A DNA stretch of 64,000 nucleotides from Zoogloeaceae bacterium. Lineage in GTDB: Bacteria; Pseudomonadota; Gammaproteobacteria; Burkholderiales; Rhodocyclaceae. The stretch spans positions 496,001 to 560,000 of the forward strand of contig JACKLY010000001.1 of assembly GCA_024235655.1 (NCBI GenBank). Direction: 5' to 3'. The position numbers and the translations under genes are program-made. Below the pieces are notes generated by a model. That model worked only from the letters and a program-made list of their open reading frames with translations. It was not told where the DNA came from and ran no database searches. This document shows, piece by piece, positions 48,747 through 57,777 of the stretch (its first letter is position 1; each line of letters begins with the position of its first letter).

Positions 48747-49730
48747 TCAAGTGCTTGATGTCGAATCCTTTGGCAGGTCATCACAAGGGCAGTAGTTGAT
48801 CTCTACCGAGACGTGCACCAGTTCCTCGTGCACGGCCAGTGCCTGACGGATCGCTGTGGCATCCAGTTCCGCGTTGTGCGTGACCAGTCCGACAATTACC
48901 GCAAACCTTCCCTTGCCCACTCGCCACACATGCAGATCGGAGATACGGGTGTCGGCCGACCAGGCCGGGTGGTCTTCAATCACCTCACGTACCTCATCGA
49001 CCACCGGGTGGTCCATTTCGCAGTCAAGCAGGATGCGGCCGCTGTCGGCAATCAGGCGCACTGCCCAGACCGTGATCAGCACGGCGCCAACAATGCCCAT
49101 GGCCGGGTCCAGCCAATGCCAGCCAAAGACCGCGCCACCGGCCAGCGCAGCAATGGCCAGAATCGAGGTCGCTGCATCGGTGAGGACATGCACATAGGCT
49201 GACTTCAGGTTGGGGTCGTGATCGTGAGTGTGCGCATGATCATGCCCGTGGTCGTGACCATGATCATGGTGATGTGCGCCACCAAGAATGAAGGCGCAGT
49301 AGAGATTGACGGCTAGCCCGAGTGCTGCCACCAGCATCGCTTCACCAAAGCGGATCGGCTGCGGTTGCAGCAAGTGTGCAATGGATTCCCAGGCCATGGC
49401 CGCGGCAACAGCGAGGAGGCCAAGTGCACTGGTGAACCCGGCCAGCACTTCGATCTTCCAGGTGCCGAAAGCGAAACGACTGTCGTTGGCAAAGCGCCGG
49501 GCCATGGCGTAGGCGAATGCCGACAAGCCAATGGCAAAGGCGTGCGTGGCCATGTGCCAGCCGTCGGCGAGCAGGGCCATCGAATTGAACGCCAGTCCGG
49601 CAGCGATTTCGGCCACCATGGTCGCCAGTGTGATCCACATGACCAGACGGGCACTGCGTTCGGCAACCGGGTTGCCGTGATCAAAAATGTGGCTGTGTCG
49701 CCACGCATCGGTTCCGTGCATGCCTGACAT
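48747..49730 (-). CDS. dmeF: Cation diffusion facilitator, DmeF-like Co/Ni exporter
   Basis: A 327-residue membrane transporter with six helices. The N-terminal HSHIFDHGNPVAERSARLV is typical of DmeF. A His-rich loop (HHHDHGHDHGHDHAHTHDHD) lies between helices IV and V. The helix II HX3D-type site (DGWHMATH) and helix V (HVLTDAATS) coordinate the metal. The C terminus is a ferredoxin-like metal sensing domain ending ALAVHEELVHVSVEINYCPCDD. It exports Co2+ or Ni2+, a counterpart to the nickel permease 3 kb upstream. Zinc export is the alternative. Confidence 0.88.
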   Translation of the reverse strand: MSGMHGTDAWRHSHIFDHGNPVAERSARLVMWITLATMVAEIAAGLAFNSMALLADGWHMATHAFAIGLSAFAYAMARRFANDSRFAFGTWKIEVLAGFTSALGLLAVAAAMAWESIAHLLQPQPIRFGEAMLVAALGLAVNLYCAFILGGAHHHDHGHDHGHDHAHTHDHDPNLKSAYVHVLTDAATSILAIAALAGGAVFGWHWLDPAMGIVGAVLITVWAVRLIADSGRILLDCEMDHPVVDEVREVIEDHPAWSADTRISDLHVWRVGKGRFAVIVGLVTHNAELDATAIRQALAVHEELVHVSVEINYCPCDDLPKDSTSST

Positions 49731-49828
49731 TCTACGTGAGCTGGAAATCTGCGGCTTGGCCTCAAGTTCCCGCCGTGGCCACCGTTAATATCTCTGAGAG
49801 CACAACATTACAGAAAAAGATAAAAACC

Positions 49829-49975
49829 ATGCCTGACAAACTAGAGAACCTGGAATCACTGATCGACGACATCCTGCAGGACGAAGGCCCGATGTCGCTT
49901 TCCGAACTGATCAACCTGATCGCACAGCCGCACAGTTTTGATTGCTACGAGAGAAAGATGCCGGCACTCGTCTAG
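49829..49975 (+). CDS. Tiny hypothetical protein
   Basis: A 48-residue frame beginning MPDKLENLESLIDDILQ, acidic and helical, with a central GPMSLSEL. A longer frame from 49736 exists but the first 31 residues look noncoding. No ribosome binding site is visible. A terminator lies just downstream, which supports a real transcript. No family is recognised. Confidence 0.45.
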   Translation: MPDKLENLESLIDDILQDEGPMSLSELINLIAQPHSFDCYERKMPALV

Positions 49976-49997
49976 CCGCGCTCGTTTTGTAGTGGAG

Positions 49998-50027
49998 AAA
50001 ACGGTCACCTGAGGGTGGCCGTTTTGC
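49998..50027 (+). terminator. Terminator after the tiny ORF
   Basis: A 12-bp stem (49998-50009 with 50014-50025, one G-T wobble), loop of four bases, ending in a T-run of four. Confidence 0.75.
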
Positions 50028-50073
50028 TTGCAGGGGCAAGGTCAGCGCCCGAAAAATCTCAGCGGTAGAAAAC

Positions 50074-50102
50074 AAAAAAGCCAACCCGAAAGGCTGGCTT
50101 TT
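50074..50102 (-). terminator. Terminator of the tRNA-Lys gene
   Basis: An 8-bp stem (50076-50083 with 50095-50102) extended by two GC pairs past one mismatch, with a T-run on the - strand side. It lies 13 bases past the tRNA 3' end. Confidence 0.75.
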
Positions 50103-50115
50103 CTGTATCGGTGAA

Positions 50116-50191
50116 TGGTAGGCCGTGCGGGATTCGAACCTGCGACCAACGGATTAAAAGTCCGCTGCTCTACCAACTGAGCTAACGACCC
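50116..50191 (-). tRNA. tRNA-Lys (anticodon UUU)
   Basis: A 76-base tRNA with encoded CCA. The anticodon loop CTTTTAA carries TTT. The D-loop (AGCTCAGTTGGTAGAGC) and T-loop (TTCGAAT) are conserved. The acceptor stem contains two wobble pairs (G1-U72 and U4-G69) and the T-stem has an A-C mismatch, all caused by bases in the 3' half. It has its own terminator and may be less well folded than usual. Confidence 0.9.
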
Positions 50192-50317
50192 ATCGCCGAT
50201 AAAAACGCGAGGCCGGATTATAGGCGGATGGCTGTTTGCGTGTCAAATGCTCTGTCCGATTTTTTGAAATTTTGCCTTCTGCGCCTTGTTGCAGGTGGCT
50301 ATGAAACGACTGGTCAA

Positions 50318-50992
50318 TCAGCGATAGCGTGTCGGGTCGTCAACGCCGGCGGCGGCAAAGCCTTCCTGGCGCAGGCGGCAGGAATCACAGATGCCACAGG
50401 CGCGCCCCTCGTCATCCGCCTGGTAGCAGGAGACGGTCAGGCTGAAATCGACGCCGAGAAAATGGCCGCGGCGAATGATCGATGCCTTGGACAGATCGAT
50501 CAGTGGTGCATGTACCGTCAGTGCATTGCCTTCGACGCCGGCCTTGGTGGCCAGATTGGCCATCGTCTGGAAAGCCGAGAGATATTCCGGGCGGCAATCC
50601 GGGTAGCCGGAATAGTCGACGGCATTGATGCCGACGAAAATGTCACGTGCCTCAAGTACTTCAGCCCAGGCCAGGGCCAGCGAGAGCATGATGGTATTGC
50701 GTGCTGGCACGTAGGTGACGGGGATGCCCGGCTTGACGCCATCCACGGGCACGGCAATGGCCGTATCCGTCAGCGCCGAACCGCCAAACTGGGCCAGATC
50801 CAGCCGAATGGTGCGCTGCTCGGCAGCCCCCTGGGCGCTGGCCACCTCGCGTGCTGCCTGCAGCTCGGCACGGTGCCGCTGGCCGTAGTCGAAGGACAGG
50901 CAATAGCATTCAAAGCCGGCCGCATGGGCGATGGCCAGTGTCGTGGCCGAATCGAGGCCGCCGGAGAGAAGGACGATGGCTTTTTGGGTCAT
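50318..50992 (-). CDS. queC: QueC, 7-cyano-7-deazaguanine synthase
   Basis: A 224-residue ATP-dependent enzyme. The P-loop is VLLSGGLDSATT (residues 8-19) and four Cys (SCYQADDEGRACGICDSC) bind zinc. It converts carboxy-deazaguanine to preQ0 in the queuosine pathway. ATG 50992 begins MTQKAIVLLSGG; the longer frame upstream was rejected. The QueE that supplies its substrate is encoded 10.7 kb away at 61701-62369. Confidence 0.95.
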   Translation of the reverse strand: MTQKAIVLLSGGLDSATTLAIAHAAGFECYCLSFDYGQRHRAELQAAREVASAQGAAEQRTIRLDLAQFGGSALTDTAIAVPVDGVKPGIPVTYVPARNTIMLSLALAWAEVLEARDIFVGINAVDYSGYPDCRPEYLSAFQTMANLATKAGVEGNALTVHAPLIDLSKASIIRRGHFLGVDFSLTVSCYQADDEGRACGICDSCRLRQEGFAAAGVDDPTRYR

Positions 50993-51141
50993 GGGGAGGC
51001 GAATATACCGCGATTCAGTCGCAATGGCGTAGTGGCCGTGTGGAATCGCGCCGGGTATTGGATTGCGAGGGCTGCGCTTTGTTCCTGCGATACAATTCCC
51101 GCTTCCGCCAGAACAAATCAATTCATTCCCGGAGAAATCAC

Positions 51142-52299
51142 ATGCGCCTGACTGCCCTTGCTGCTTCCCTGTTGCTTGCTTCTTCTGTCCACGCTGCCGA
51201 TACGGTCAAGGTCGGTTTTCTGTCCACCCTGTCCGGGCCGGGTGCTGGCCTGGGTGTGGATATTCGCGACGGCTTCCAGCTGGCAATGAAACAGTTGAAC
51301 GGCAAGCTGGGCAACCTGCCGGCCGAGGTGCTGATTGCCGATGACCAGCAGAAGCCGGATGTGGCCAAGCAGGAAGCGGAAAAATTCCTGAAGAAGGACA
51401 AGGTCGATTTCATGACCGGCATCGTTTTTTCCAACATCATGCTGGCGGTCGGCCCGCAGGCCTTTGATGCCAAGACCTACTACATTTCGGCGAATGCCGG
51501 CCCGTCGCAGTATGCCGGCGAGCAGTGCAACCCATTCTTCTTCAATGTCGCCTGGCAGAACGACAACCTGCATGAGGCGATGGGCAAGTATGTGCAGGAC
51601 AAGGGCTTCAACAACGTGGTGGTGGTGACGCCGAATTACCCGGGCGGCAAGGATGCTGTCTCCGGTTTCAAGCGCTATTACAAGGGCAAGTCGGAAGAGA
51701 TCTACACCAAGCTCGGCCAGCTCGACTACGCTGCTGAACTGGCGCAGATTCGTGCCATCAAGCCGGATGCACTGTTCTTCTTCCTGCCGGGCGGCATGGG
51801 CATCAATTTCGTCAAGCAGTTCGTTGCCGCCGGTCTGTCACGTGACATCCAGTTGTTTGCACCGGGCTTCTCGGCCGATGAGGACGTGATCAAGGCAGTT
51901 GGTGCGCCGATGCTCGGCATGTTCAACTCCTCGCACTGGGCGCATGATTTCAACAACCCGGAAAACAAGCGCTTCGTCGCCGACTTCGAGAAGGAATACG
52001 GCCGCCTGCCGTCGCTTTATGCTTCGCAGGGCTACGACGCGGCGATGCTGATCAATGCCGCGGTACGTGATGTCAAAGGCAACCTGAGCGACAAGGCAGC
52101 GCTGCAGAAAGCACTGGAAGCCAAGAAGTTCAAGTCGGTGCGCGGTGATTTCAAATTCAACAGCAATCACTATCCGGTGCAGAACTACGTACTGCGGGTG
52201 ATTGGCAATGATGCGCAGGGGCGGGTGACGAACAAGACCATGGGGACCATCTTCACCAATCATGCGGATGCCTATGTCAGCCAGTGCAAGATGAAGTAA
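51142..52299 (+). CDS. Branched-chain amino acid-type ABC transporter binding protein
   Basis: A 385-residue periplasmic binding protein with a Sec signal (MRLTALAASLLLASSVHA, cleavage before ADTVK). The type I periplasmic fold is seen in VGFLSTLSGPGAGLGVDIRDG and the later VVVVTPNYPGGKDAVSGF. ATG 51142 lies 7 bases after GGAG. It captures substrate for the LivHMGF transporter. The substrate may be a branched-chain amino acid, amide, urea or aromatic acid; the sequence does not decide. Confidence 0.9.
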   Translation: MRLTALAASLLLASSVHAADTVKVGFLSTLSGPGAGLGVDIRDGFQLAMKQLNGKLGNLPAEVLIADDQQKPDVAKQEAEKFLKKDKVDFMTGIVFSNIMLAVGPQAFDAKTYYISANAGPSQYAGEQCNPFFFNVAWQNDNLHEAMGKYVQDKGFNNVVVVTPNYPGGKDAVSGFKRYYKGKSEEIYTKLGQLDYAAELAQIRAIKPDALFFFLPGGMGINFVKQFVAAGLSRDIQLFAPGFSADEDVIKAVGAPMLGMFNSSHWAHDFNNPENKRFVADFEKEYGRLPSLYASQGYDAAMLINAAVRDVKGNLSDKAALQKALEAKKFKSVRGDFKFNSNHYPVQNYVLRVIGNDAQGRVTNKTMGTIFTNHADAYVSQCKMK

Positions 52300-52300
52300 G

Positions 52301-52430
52301 GCCCGGGCCAGCTTGCGCTGGCTTCGTTGGCAGCGGCCGACGGCACCTCGCCGTACTGAAGTACTGTCTTCGGCGCCGCCGACCTTGCCGCCTCGTCAGC
52401 GCTTCGCCTTGAATTCCTGCGCCTCGTAAC
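52301..52430. repeat. GC-rich imperfect inverted-repeat region between livK-like gene and livH
   Basis: The 137-base gap contains a short hairpin (CCAGC-TTGC-GCTGG at 52309-52322) and a larger imperfect palindrome centred on GTACTGAAGTAC at 52353-52364, with arms of mixed GGCAGCGGCCGACGGC type. It resembles dispersed betaproteobacterial intergenic repeats built around a GTACT...AGTAC core. It could reduce transcription of the permease genes relative to the binding protein. Confidence 0.5.
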
Positions 52431-52436
52431 CGTGCG

Positions 52437-53351
52437 ATGACCCAGCTTTTTCTCGAACAAGCCCTCAACGGGCTCCAGTTCGGCCTCATGCTCTTTTTGC
52501 TGGCGGCCGGGTTGACGCTCGTCTTCGGCATCATGGACATGATCAATCTGGCGCACGGTTCCCTGTACATGGTGGGGGCTTATCTGGCGGCGACGGTGGC
52601 CGCGGTGAGCGGCTCTTTCATTGTCGGGGTGCTCGCAGCGGTCATCGGTACGGCGATCATCGGTGCGCTGCTCGAAGTGACCGTGCTGCGTCGCCTGTAT
52701 GTTCGTGACCATCTGTCACAGGTGCTGGCGACCTTTGCCCTGATCATGATCGCCAATGAGTCGGTACGCCTGATCTGGGGGGATCAGGCCGTCATGCTCA
52801 ATCCGCCGGATGCCTTGTCCGGGCCGCTGGAGATTGCCGGGTTCAGCTATCCGGCTTTCCGCCTGCTGATCATCGGCGTTGGTGTGGCCGTGGCCTTGTT
52901 GTTGTATCTGGTGGTGACCCGAACCAAGGTTGGCATGTGGGTGCGCGCCGGCGCCTCCAATCGCGAGATGGCCGAAGCCATGGGCATCAACGTCAAGCAG
53001 CTGTTCACCCTGGTCTTTGCTGCCGGTGCCGGCCTCTGTGCACTCGCCGGTGCGATGCTCGGGCCATTGCTGGCGGTGCAGGTCGGCATGGGCGAGAGCA
53101 TCCTGATCCTGGCCTTCGTGGTGATCGTGATTGGCGGCATCGGCTCGATCCGCGGGGCGCTGGTCGGCAGCCTGCTGGTCGGCATTGTCGATACCATGGG
53201 CCGTGCGCTGCTGCCCTGGGTGCTGCGCGAATTCCTGCCCGGCCCGGTGGCCGCGAACCTGGGGCCGGCACTGGCGGCGATTTCAATTTACCTGCTGATG
53301 GCAGCCATTCTCTTCTGGCGTCCGGCAGGGCTTTTTCCGGCGCGTGGCTGA
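52437..53351 (+). CDS. livH: ABC transporter permease LivH-type
   Basis: A 304-residue permease with about eight helices. The family start FLEQALNGLQFGLMLFLLAAGLTLVFGIM and the loop GASNREMAEAMGINV, which contacts the ATPase, are recognisable. It forms half of the membrane channel with LivM. No clear ribosome binding site is seen. Its stop overlaps the livM start by one base. Confidence 0.93.
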   Translation: MTQLFLEQALNGLQFGLMLFLLAAGLTLVFGIMDMINLAHGSLYMVGAYLAATVAAVSGSFIVGVLAAVIGTAIIGALLEVTVLRRLYVRDHLSQVLATFALIMIANESVRLIWGDQAVMLNPPDALSGPLEIAGFSYPAFRLLIIGVGVAVALLLYLVVTRTKVGMWVRAGASNREMAEAMGINVKQLFTLVFAAGAGLCALAGAMLGPLLAVQVGMGESILILAFVVIVIGGIGSIRGALVGSLLVGIVDTMGRALLPWVLREFLPGPVAANLGPALAAISIYLLMAAILFWRPAGLFPARG

Positions 53352-54355
53352 TGGCTCTTCCCGAATCGGCAAGGCCACCGCAGCAGAGTGGCGCCCTCTA
53401 TCGGCAAACAGCCATGCGGCGCTATCTGGCGCTGGCTGTTCTGAGTGCGCTGGCCGCACTGCCCCTGGTGCTTGAAGCGCTTGATCAATCCTTCTACATC
53501 AGCTTTGTCGCGCGCGTCCTGATCTTTGCGCTGGCCGCCACCAGCCTGAATTTCATTGTCGGCTTTGGCGGCATGGTGGCCTTCGGGCATGCCGCCTTCT
53601 TCGGTGCGGGGGCCTATACGGTCGCCATCCTGATGGAAGCGGGGGTGGTCTCGGCCTTCATCAGCTGGCCGCTGGCAGTGGGGGTGGCTGCCTTGCTCTC
53701 GCTGGGTATCGGTCTGGCCAGCCTGCGCACACGCGGCGTCTATTTCATCATGATCACGCTGGCCTTTGCCCAGATGATTTTCTATCTATTCGTGTCGCTC
53801 AAGCACTGGGGCGGCGATGATGGTCTGTCGCTGCTGTCGCGCTCTGCCTTTGGCGGGCTTGATCTGAAGGATGATGCCGTTTTCTACTGGCTGGTGCTGG
53901 CCTGCCTGGCAGCAGCGCTGTTCTTGCTCGATCGGCTGGCGCATGCCCGCTTTGGCCGGGTGCTGCAGGCCATTCGTGAAAACGAGTCACGAATGGAAGG
54001 CCTGGGCTACCCGGTGATGCGCTACAAGTTGCTCTGCTTTGTCATCGGCGCGGCCCTGGCCGGCCTGGCCGGTGCGCTGCTGGCCAATCACAGCCAGCTG
54101 GCCAGCCCGAACCTGCTGCACTGGACACAATCCGGCACTCTGCTGGTGATGGTCATCGTGGGCGGCGTCGGTTCGCTCTATGGTGGCGTCGTTGGGGCGG
54201 TCGTGCTGCTGCTGCTCGAAGAACTGCTCTCCGGCTTCACCAATCATTGGCATCTGGTATTGGGGCTGATCCTTCTCGTTGTGGTGTTTCGTGCTCCCAA
54301 GGGGATTGCTGCCTACACGCATGCACTGTTCAGGCGAGGGCAGGAACGTGAGTGA
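53351..54355 (+). CDS. livM: ABC transporter permease LivM-type
   Basis: A 334-residue permease with about nine helices. ATSLNFIVGFGGMVAFGHAAFFGAGAY is the family signature and RENESRMEGLGYPVMRYKL is the ATPase contact loop. The frame is open upstream, but ATG 53351 overlaps the livH stop by one base and gives the expected length. It pairs with LivH. It overlaps livG by 8 bases. Confidence 0.93.
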   Translation: MALPESARPPQQSGALYRQTAMRRYLALAVLSALAALPLVLEALDQSFYISFVARVLIFALAATSLNFIVGFGGMVAFGHAAFFGAGAYTVAILMEAGVVSAFISWPLAVGVAALLSLGIGLASLRTRGVYFIMITLAFAQMIFYLFVSLKHWGGDDGLSLLSRSAFGGLDLKDDAVFYWLVLACLAAALFLLDRLAHARFGRVLQAIRENESRMEGLGYPVMRYKLLCFVIGAALAGLAGALLANHSQLASPNLLHWTQSGTLLVMVIVGGVGSLYGGVVGAVVLLLLEELLSGFTNHWHLVLGLILLVVVFRAPKGIAAYTHALFRRGQERE

Positions 54356-55115
54356 GGCTTTGCTGCAGATCGCCGGGGTGTCACGCAGCTTTGGCGGGGT
54401 TCATGCGCTGAGTGATGTATCGCTGGATGTCGTTGCCGGCGAGGTGCATGCACTGATCGGGCCGAACGGCGCCGGCAAGACAACACTGATTCATCAGATT
54501 TCCGGCATGCAGCGACCCGATGCCGGGAAGATTCTTTTCGCCGGCAAGGACATCACGCGATTGAGCATGCATGAGCGGGTGGCCGCCGGCATTGCCCGTT
54601 CCTGGCAGATTACCAATGTGTTCCTTCGTCTTTCGGCGCTGGACAATGTCTGTCTGGCCGTACAGGGGCGGCAGCGGGATTGGGGCAGCAGCTTCCGTTT
54701 CTGGCGCCCGGTTGATGCTGAACGGCGCATTGCCGAAGAAGCACATTCCTGGCTGGCCGAGGTCGGCCTGGCCGGGCGCGAACAGGTGCTGGCCGGTTCC
54801 CTGGCACATGGCGAGCAGCGACAACTGGAACTGGCGCTGGCACTGGCCACCGGGCCGAGCCTGCTGTTGCTCGATGAGCCGATGGCCGGCATGGGGCCGG
54901 AGGAATCAACGCAGGTTGTCGAGCTGATCGAGCATCTTGGCCGCAGCGTCAGCATTTTGTTGGTCGAGCATGACATGGATGCGGTTTTCCGCCTGGCTGA
55001 CCGCATTTCGGTACTGGTTGGCGGTCGCCTGCTGTGCACCGGCACGCCAGACGAAGTGCGTGCGAATCCTGAGGTGCGCTCGGCCTATCTTGGTGAAGTG
55101 ACGAATACCCCATGA
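54348..55115 (+). CDS. livG: ABC transporter ATPase LivG-type
   Basis: A 255-residue ATPase. Walker A is GPNGAGKTT, the signature region is LAHGEQRQLELA and Walker B is LLLLDEPMAGM. GTG 54348 begins VSEALLQIAGVSRSFGG; an ATG 69 bases upstream was rejected because it lies deep in livM. It powers import together with LivF. It overlaps livF by 4 bases. Confidence 0.93.
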   Translation: MSEALLQIAGVSRSFGGVHALSDVSLDVVAGEVHALIGPNGAGKTTLIHQISGMQRPDAGKILFAGKDITRLSMHERVAAGIARSWQITNVFLRLSALDNVCLAVQGRQRDWGSSFRFWRPVDAERRIAEEAHSWLAEVGLAGREQVLAGSLAHGEQRQLELALALATGPSLLLLDEPMAGMGPEESTQVVELIEHLGRSVSILLVEHDMDAVFRLADRISVLVGGRLLCTGTPDEVRANPEVRSAYLGEVTNTP

Positions 55116-55840
55116 GTACGCAAAACCTGCTGGAGATTCGTAACCTGGAAGTGGCTTACGGGCAGAGCCAGGTGTTGTTCGGACTGGATCTTTCGCTGGC
55201 CGAAGGTGAAGTGGCCACCCTGCTCGGTCGCAACGGCATGGGCAAGAGCACCACCTTGCGCAGTTTGTGCGGATTGTCGCCGGCACCGTCGGGTATCCTC
55301 AATGGCCGTATCGAATTTGCCGGGAATGCGCTTGCCGGCTGGACGCCGGATCGAATTGCCCGTGCCGGCATTGCACTGGTACCGGAAGGACGCCAGATTT
55401 TTCCCAATCTGAGCGTGCGCGAAAATCTGGTGGCCTTTGCTGCCAACCGGCGTGACGCTGCAGCACCGTGGACCTTGGCGCGGGTGCTTGAACTGTTTCC
55501 GCGCCTCGGCGAACGCCTGGAAAACATGGGCAACCAGCTTTCCGGCGGTGAACAGCAGATGCTGGCTATCGGCCGGGCACTGATGACCAATCCTCGCCTG
55601 CTGATTCTCGATGAAGCGACGGAAGGGCTGGCGCCGCTGATTCGCGAGGAGATCTGGCAATGCCTGTCGCGACTGCGGGCGGCCGGGCAGACCACGCTGG
55701 TTGTCGACAAGTACGTCGAACGCCTGATCCAGCTCGCCGACCACCACACCATCATCGAGCGCGGCCAGGTCGTCTGGGCCGGCAGTTCGGCAGCGCTGGA
55801 TGCCGACCACGGTATCTGGCACCGCTATCTGGGCGTGTAG
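55112..55840 (+). CDS. livF: ABC transporter ATPase LivF-type
   Basis: A 242-residue ATPase. Walker A is GRNGMGKST, the signature is LSGGEQQMLAIGRAL and Walker B is LLILDEATEGL. It forms the ATPase pair with LivG. It is the last gene of the liv operon, coupled to livG by a 4-base overlap. A weakly structured 92-base gap separates it from the convergent flavocytochrome gene. Confidence 0.93.
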   Translation: MSTQNLLEIRNLEVAYGQSQVLFGLDLSLAEGEVATLLGRNGMGKSTTLRSLCGLSPAPSGILNGRIEFAGNALAGWTPDRIARAGIALVPEGRQIFPNLSVRENLVAFAANRRDAAAPWTLARVLELFPRLGERLENMGNQLSGGEQQMLAIGRALMTNPRLLILDEATEGLAPLIREEIWQCLSRLRAAGQTTLVVDKYVERLIQLADHHTIIERGQVVWAGSSAALDADHGIWHRYLGV

Positions 55841-55932
55841 TCGCTGACTGATCCGCCTGTTGCGCGGGCCAGCCAGTGGCTGATCGATTCACATTTCCCG
55901 TAACGACGGTCAATTGAAGCTTCGTTGACCTG

Positions 55933-57249
55933 CTAGCGCATTTCAAACGCTTCCTGATGAAAGCGAGATGCCGGGCTGAGCGTCTGCAGCCAGTGACGAA
56001 CTGCCTTGCCGAGCCCCGCGGGCCCGCAGAACCAGACCTCGGCGTTTTCCGTCTCACCCAATGCGGCCGCACTCAGGTTTGCTCCCTGATGGGCGTCATG
56101 TACCTGCAGTCGGATGCCGGGCAGTGTCTTGCACAATGACTTCAGCCTGGGCACAAAGGGATCATCTGCCGCATTGCGCGTGCAGTAGTGCAGGTCGGCC
56201 TGCACTTGCGCAGCACGCTTTTCTGACTGCAGCGACTCCAGCCAGGCCAGAAAGGGGGTGATGCCAATGCCGCCGGCAATCCAGATCTGACGGGCCTGTG
56301 TGTTGCAGCGGGCAAGATCGAACCGGCCGTAAGGGCCCTCGATGCGGATGCGCATTCCTGGCTGCAGGCGGCCGGGCAGCTTGCGTGTGTAGTCGCCGAG
56401 CGCCTTGATCTCGAAGCGCAGGCGGCCGTCGCCTCGGTCGGCACTGGCAATGGTAAATGGGTGGGGGCCTTCGCTGGCGTCGAAGGTGACAAAGGCGAAT
56501 TGGCCTGCACGATGCCCGCGCCATAAGCCCTGCTGTTCGAGCTGGCAGTCAACCGAGCAGATGTCGGCTGCGGTTTGCGTAACCGAGACGATTTGCCCGT
56601 TTGTGCTGCGCTGCTTGCCTATGCTGCCGCGTAACGCATGCAGTGCGCCGTAGCTGCCGGTTGCAAGCAGCAGAGCGAGCAGCCAACCGGTGGGCTGCCA
56701 CCAGTAGCCGGTTGGTGCAAGCAATACGGAATGAAAGGCGAGCATCAGGTAGAGCACTGGCATGGCACGGTGCACGAAGCGCCATGGACGATAGGGAAAA
56801 CGTTTCCAGAGTGTGATCGCCAGCATCGCCAGCAGTGCGTAGATTGCCCATTCACCCATGTCTTTGGCCAGATGGCGCATGGCGTCAAGCAGTCCGCTGT
56901 CCTCTGCTTTCGGCAGGCGGCCGGCACGGCCGATAGTTGCCTTCAGGATGTCGTCTGTCATTTCGATCAGCCAATGCAGGGCAGCAAACGAGATGGCGAG
57001 TATGCCGGCCCACTTGTGCGTGCGATAGACACGATCCATACCGCCCAGCGGCGTCTCCAGCCAGGGGGGGCGTGTCGCCAGCAGCATGGCCAGCGACATC
57101 AGCGCAATCGACAGCAGGCCGCTCAGGTAGAGCGCCTGCTGTCGGGCAATCCACAGCGGATGAGCAGAAGCTGGCGCTACGGCATGGAATGCGTCCCAGC
57201 CCCAGCTCAGGGTGACGATGCCGGCAAGTACGGCAAGCAGGGTTTTCAT
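55933..57249 (-). CDS. Membrane flavocytochrome, ferric-reductase-like with FAD/NAD domain
   Basis: A 438-residue protein. Residues 1-210 contain about six transmembrane helices with paired His (HKWAGILAISFAALHW and HRAMPVLYLMLAFHS) able to bind two b-type haems. Residues 215-438 form an FAD-binding domain (HPFTIAS) and a pyridine-nucleotide-binding domain (GGIGITPFLAWLE, VWFCGPAGLG). Such proteins move electrons from NAD(P)H across the membrane. ATG 57249 begins the first helix; the longer frame upstream was rejected. It is last in the operon with SHP and DHC, so it may supply those periplasmic haem proteins. Confidence 0.85.
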   Translation of the reverse strand: MKTLLAVLAGIVTLSWGWDAFHAVAPASAHPLWIARQQALYLSGLLSIALMSLAMLLATRPPWLETPLGGMDRVYRTHKWAGILAISFAALHWLIEMTDDILKATIGRAGRLPKAEDSGLLDAMRHLAKDMGEWAIYALLAMLAITLWKRFPYRPWRFVHRAMPVLYLMLAFHSVLLAPTGYWWQPTGWLLALLLATGSYGALHALRGSIGKQRSTNGQIVSVTQTAADICSVDCQLEQQGLWRGHRAGQFAFVTFDASEGPHPFTIASADRGDGRLRFEIKALGDYTRKLPGRLQPGMRIRIEGPYGRFDLARCNTQARQIWIAGGIGITPFLAWLESLQSEKRAAQVQADLHYCTRNAADDPFVPRLKSLCKTLPGIRLQVHDAHQGANLSAAALGETENAEVWFCGPAGLGKAVRHWLQTLSPASRFHQEAFEMR

Positions 57250-57304
57250 GACAGTAGCTTCCTGAACGATGGGCGGAACGTGGTGCGTGCCTGGTGAGGG
57301 CGAA

Positions 57305-57748
57305 TCAGCGCTTGGGCACGGGAGCGGGCATGTCATCACGGCAGCGGCGCTCGTTGCATTCTCTGGAAATTGATTTTCCTGCCGGGCGTTCGCTGCCGGA
57401 GTCGCTGTAATTGCCAGCATCCCGGTCTCGCTTGCGATCACCACCTTCGCGTCCGGTGATGCTGCCGGTCTGCGGGTTGACGTAGCGCTTTACTCGCATG
57501 CCAGCGCTGTCGGTGGCTCGCACCTCGTAGACGCCGTGCTCTCGCTCGATCTTTTCAATGTTGCGATAGCCCGCCGCTTCAAGCAGATCATGCACCTGAC
57601 GGATGGAGAGCCACTGGCGCTCACCGCTGGCGGAAGTGCTGCGGGAGCCGCGCTGATCGTCGGCAAAGGATGGTGACAATGCGATACCCGCACTGGCCAG
57701 CAAGCCGCAGATGAGGGTGGCGGAAACTGCAATTCGTATCGTGTTCAT
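57305..57748 (-). CDS. Exported PepSY-domain protein
   Basis: A 147-residue protein with a Sec signal (residues 1-29, ending SFADD). Residues 45-95 resemble a PepSY domain (IRQVHDLLEAAGYRNIEKIE then VYEVRATDSAGMRVKRYVNP). The C-terminal part is basic and rich in Arg/Asp/Ser, with two close Cys in RECNERRCRDD. PepSY domains are often regulatory or redox-associated periplasmic modules. It sits between DHC and the flavocytochrome gene, with 29- and 55-base gaps. Confidence 0.75.
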   Translation of the reverse strand: MNTIRIAVSATLICGLLASAGIALSPSFADDQRGSRSTSASGERQWLSIRQVHDLLEAAGYRNIEKIEREHGVYEVRATDSAGMRVKRYVNPQTGSITGREGGDRKRDRDAGNYSDSGSERPAGKSISRECNERRCRDDMPAPVPKR

Positions 57749-57777
57749 GATTAACCTCCATGGTGAGTCAAATGTGT

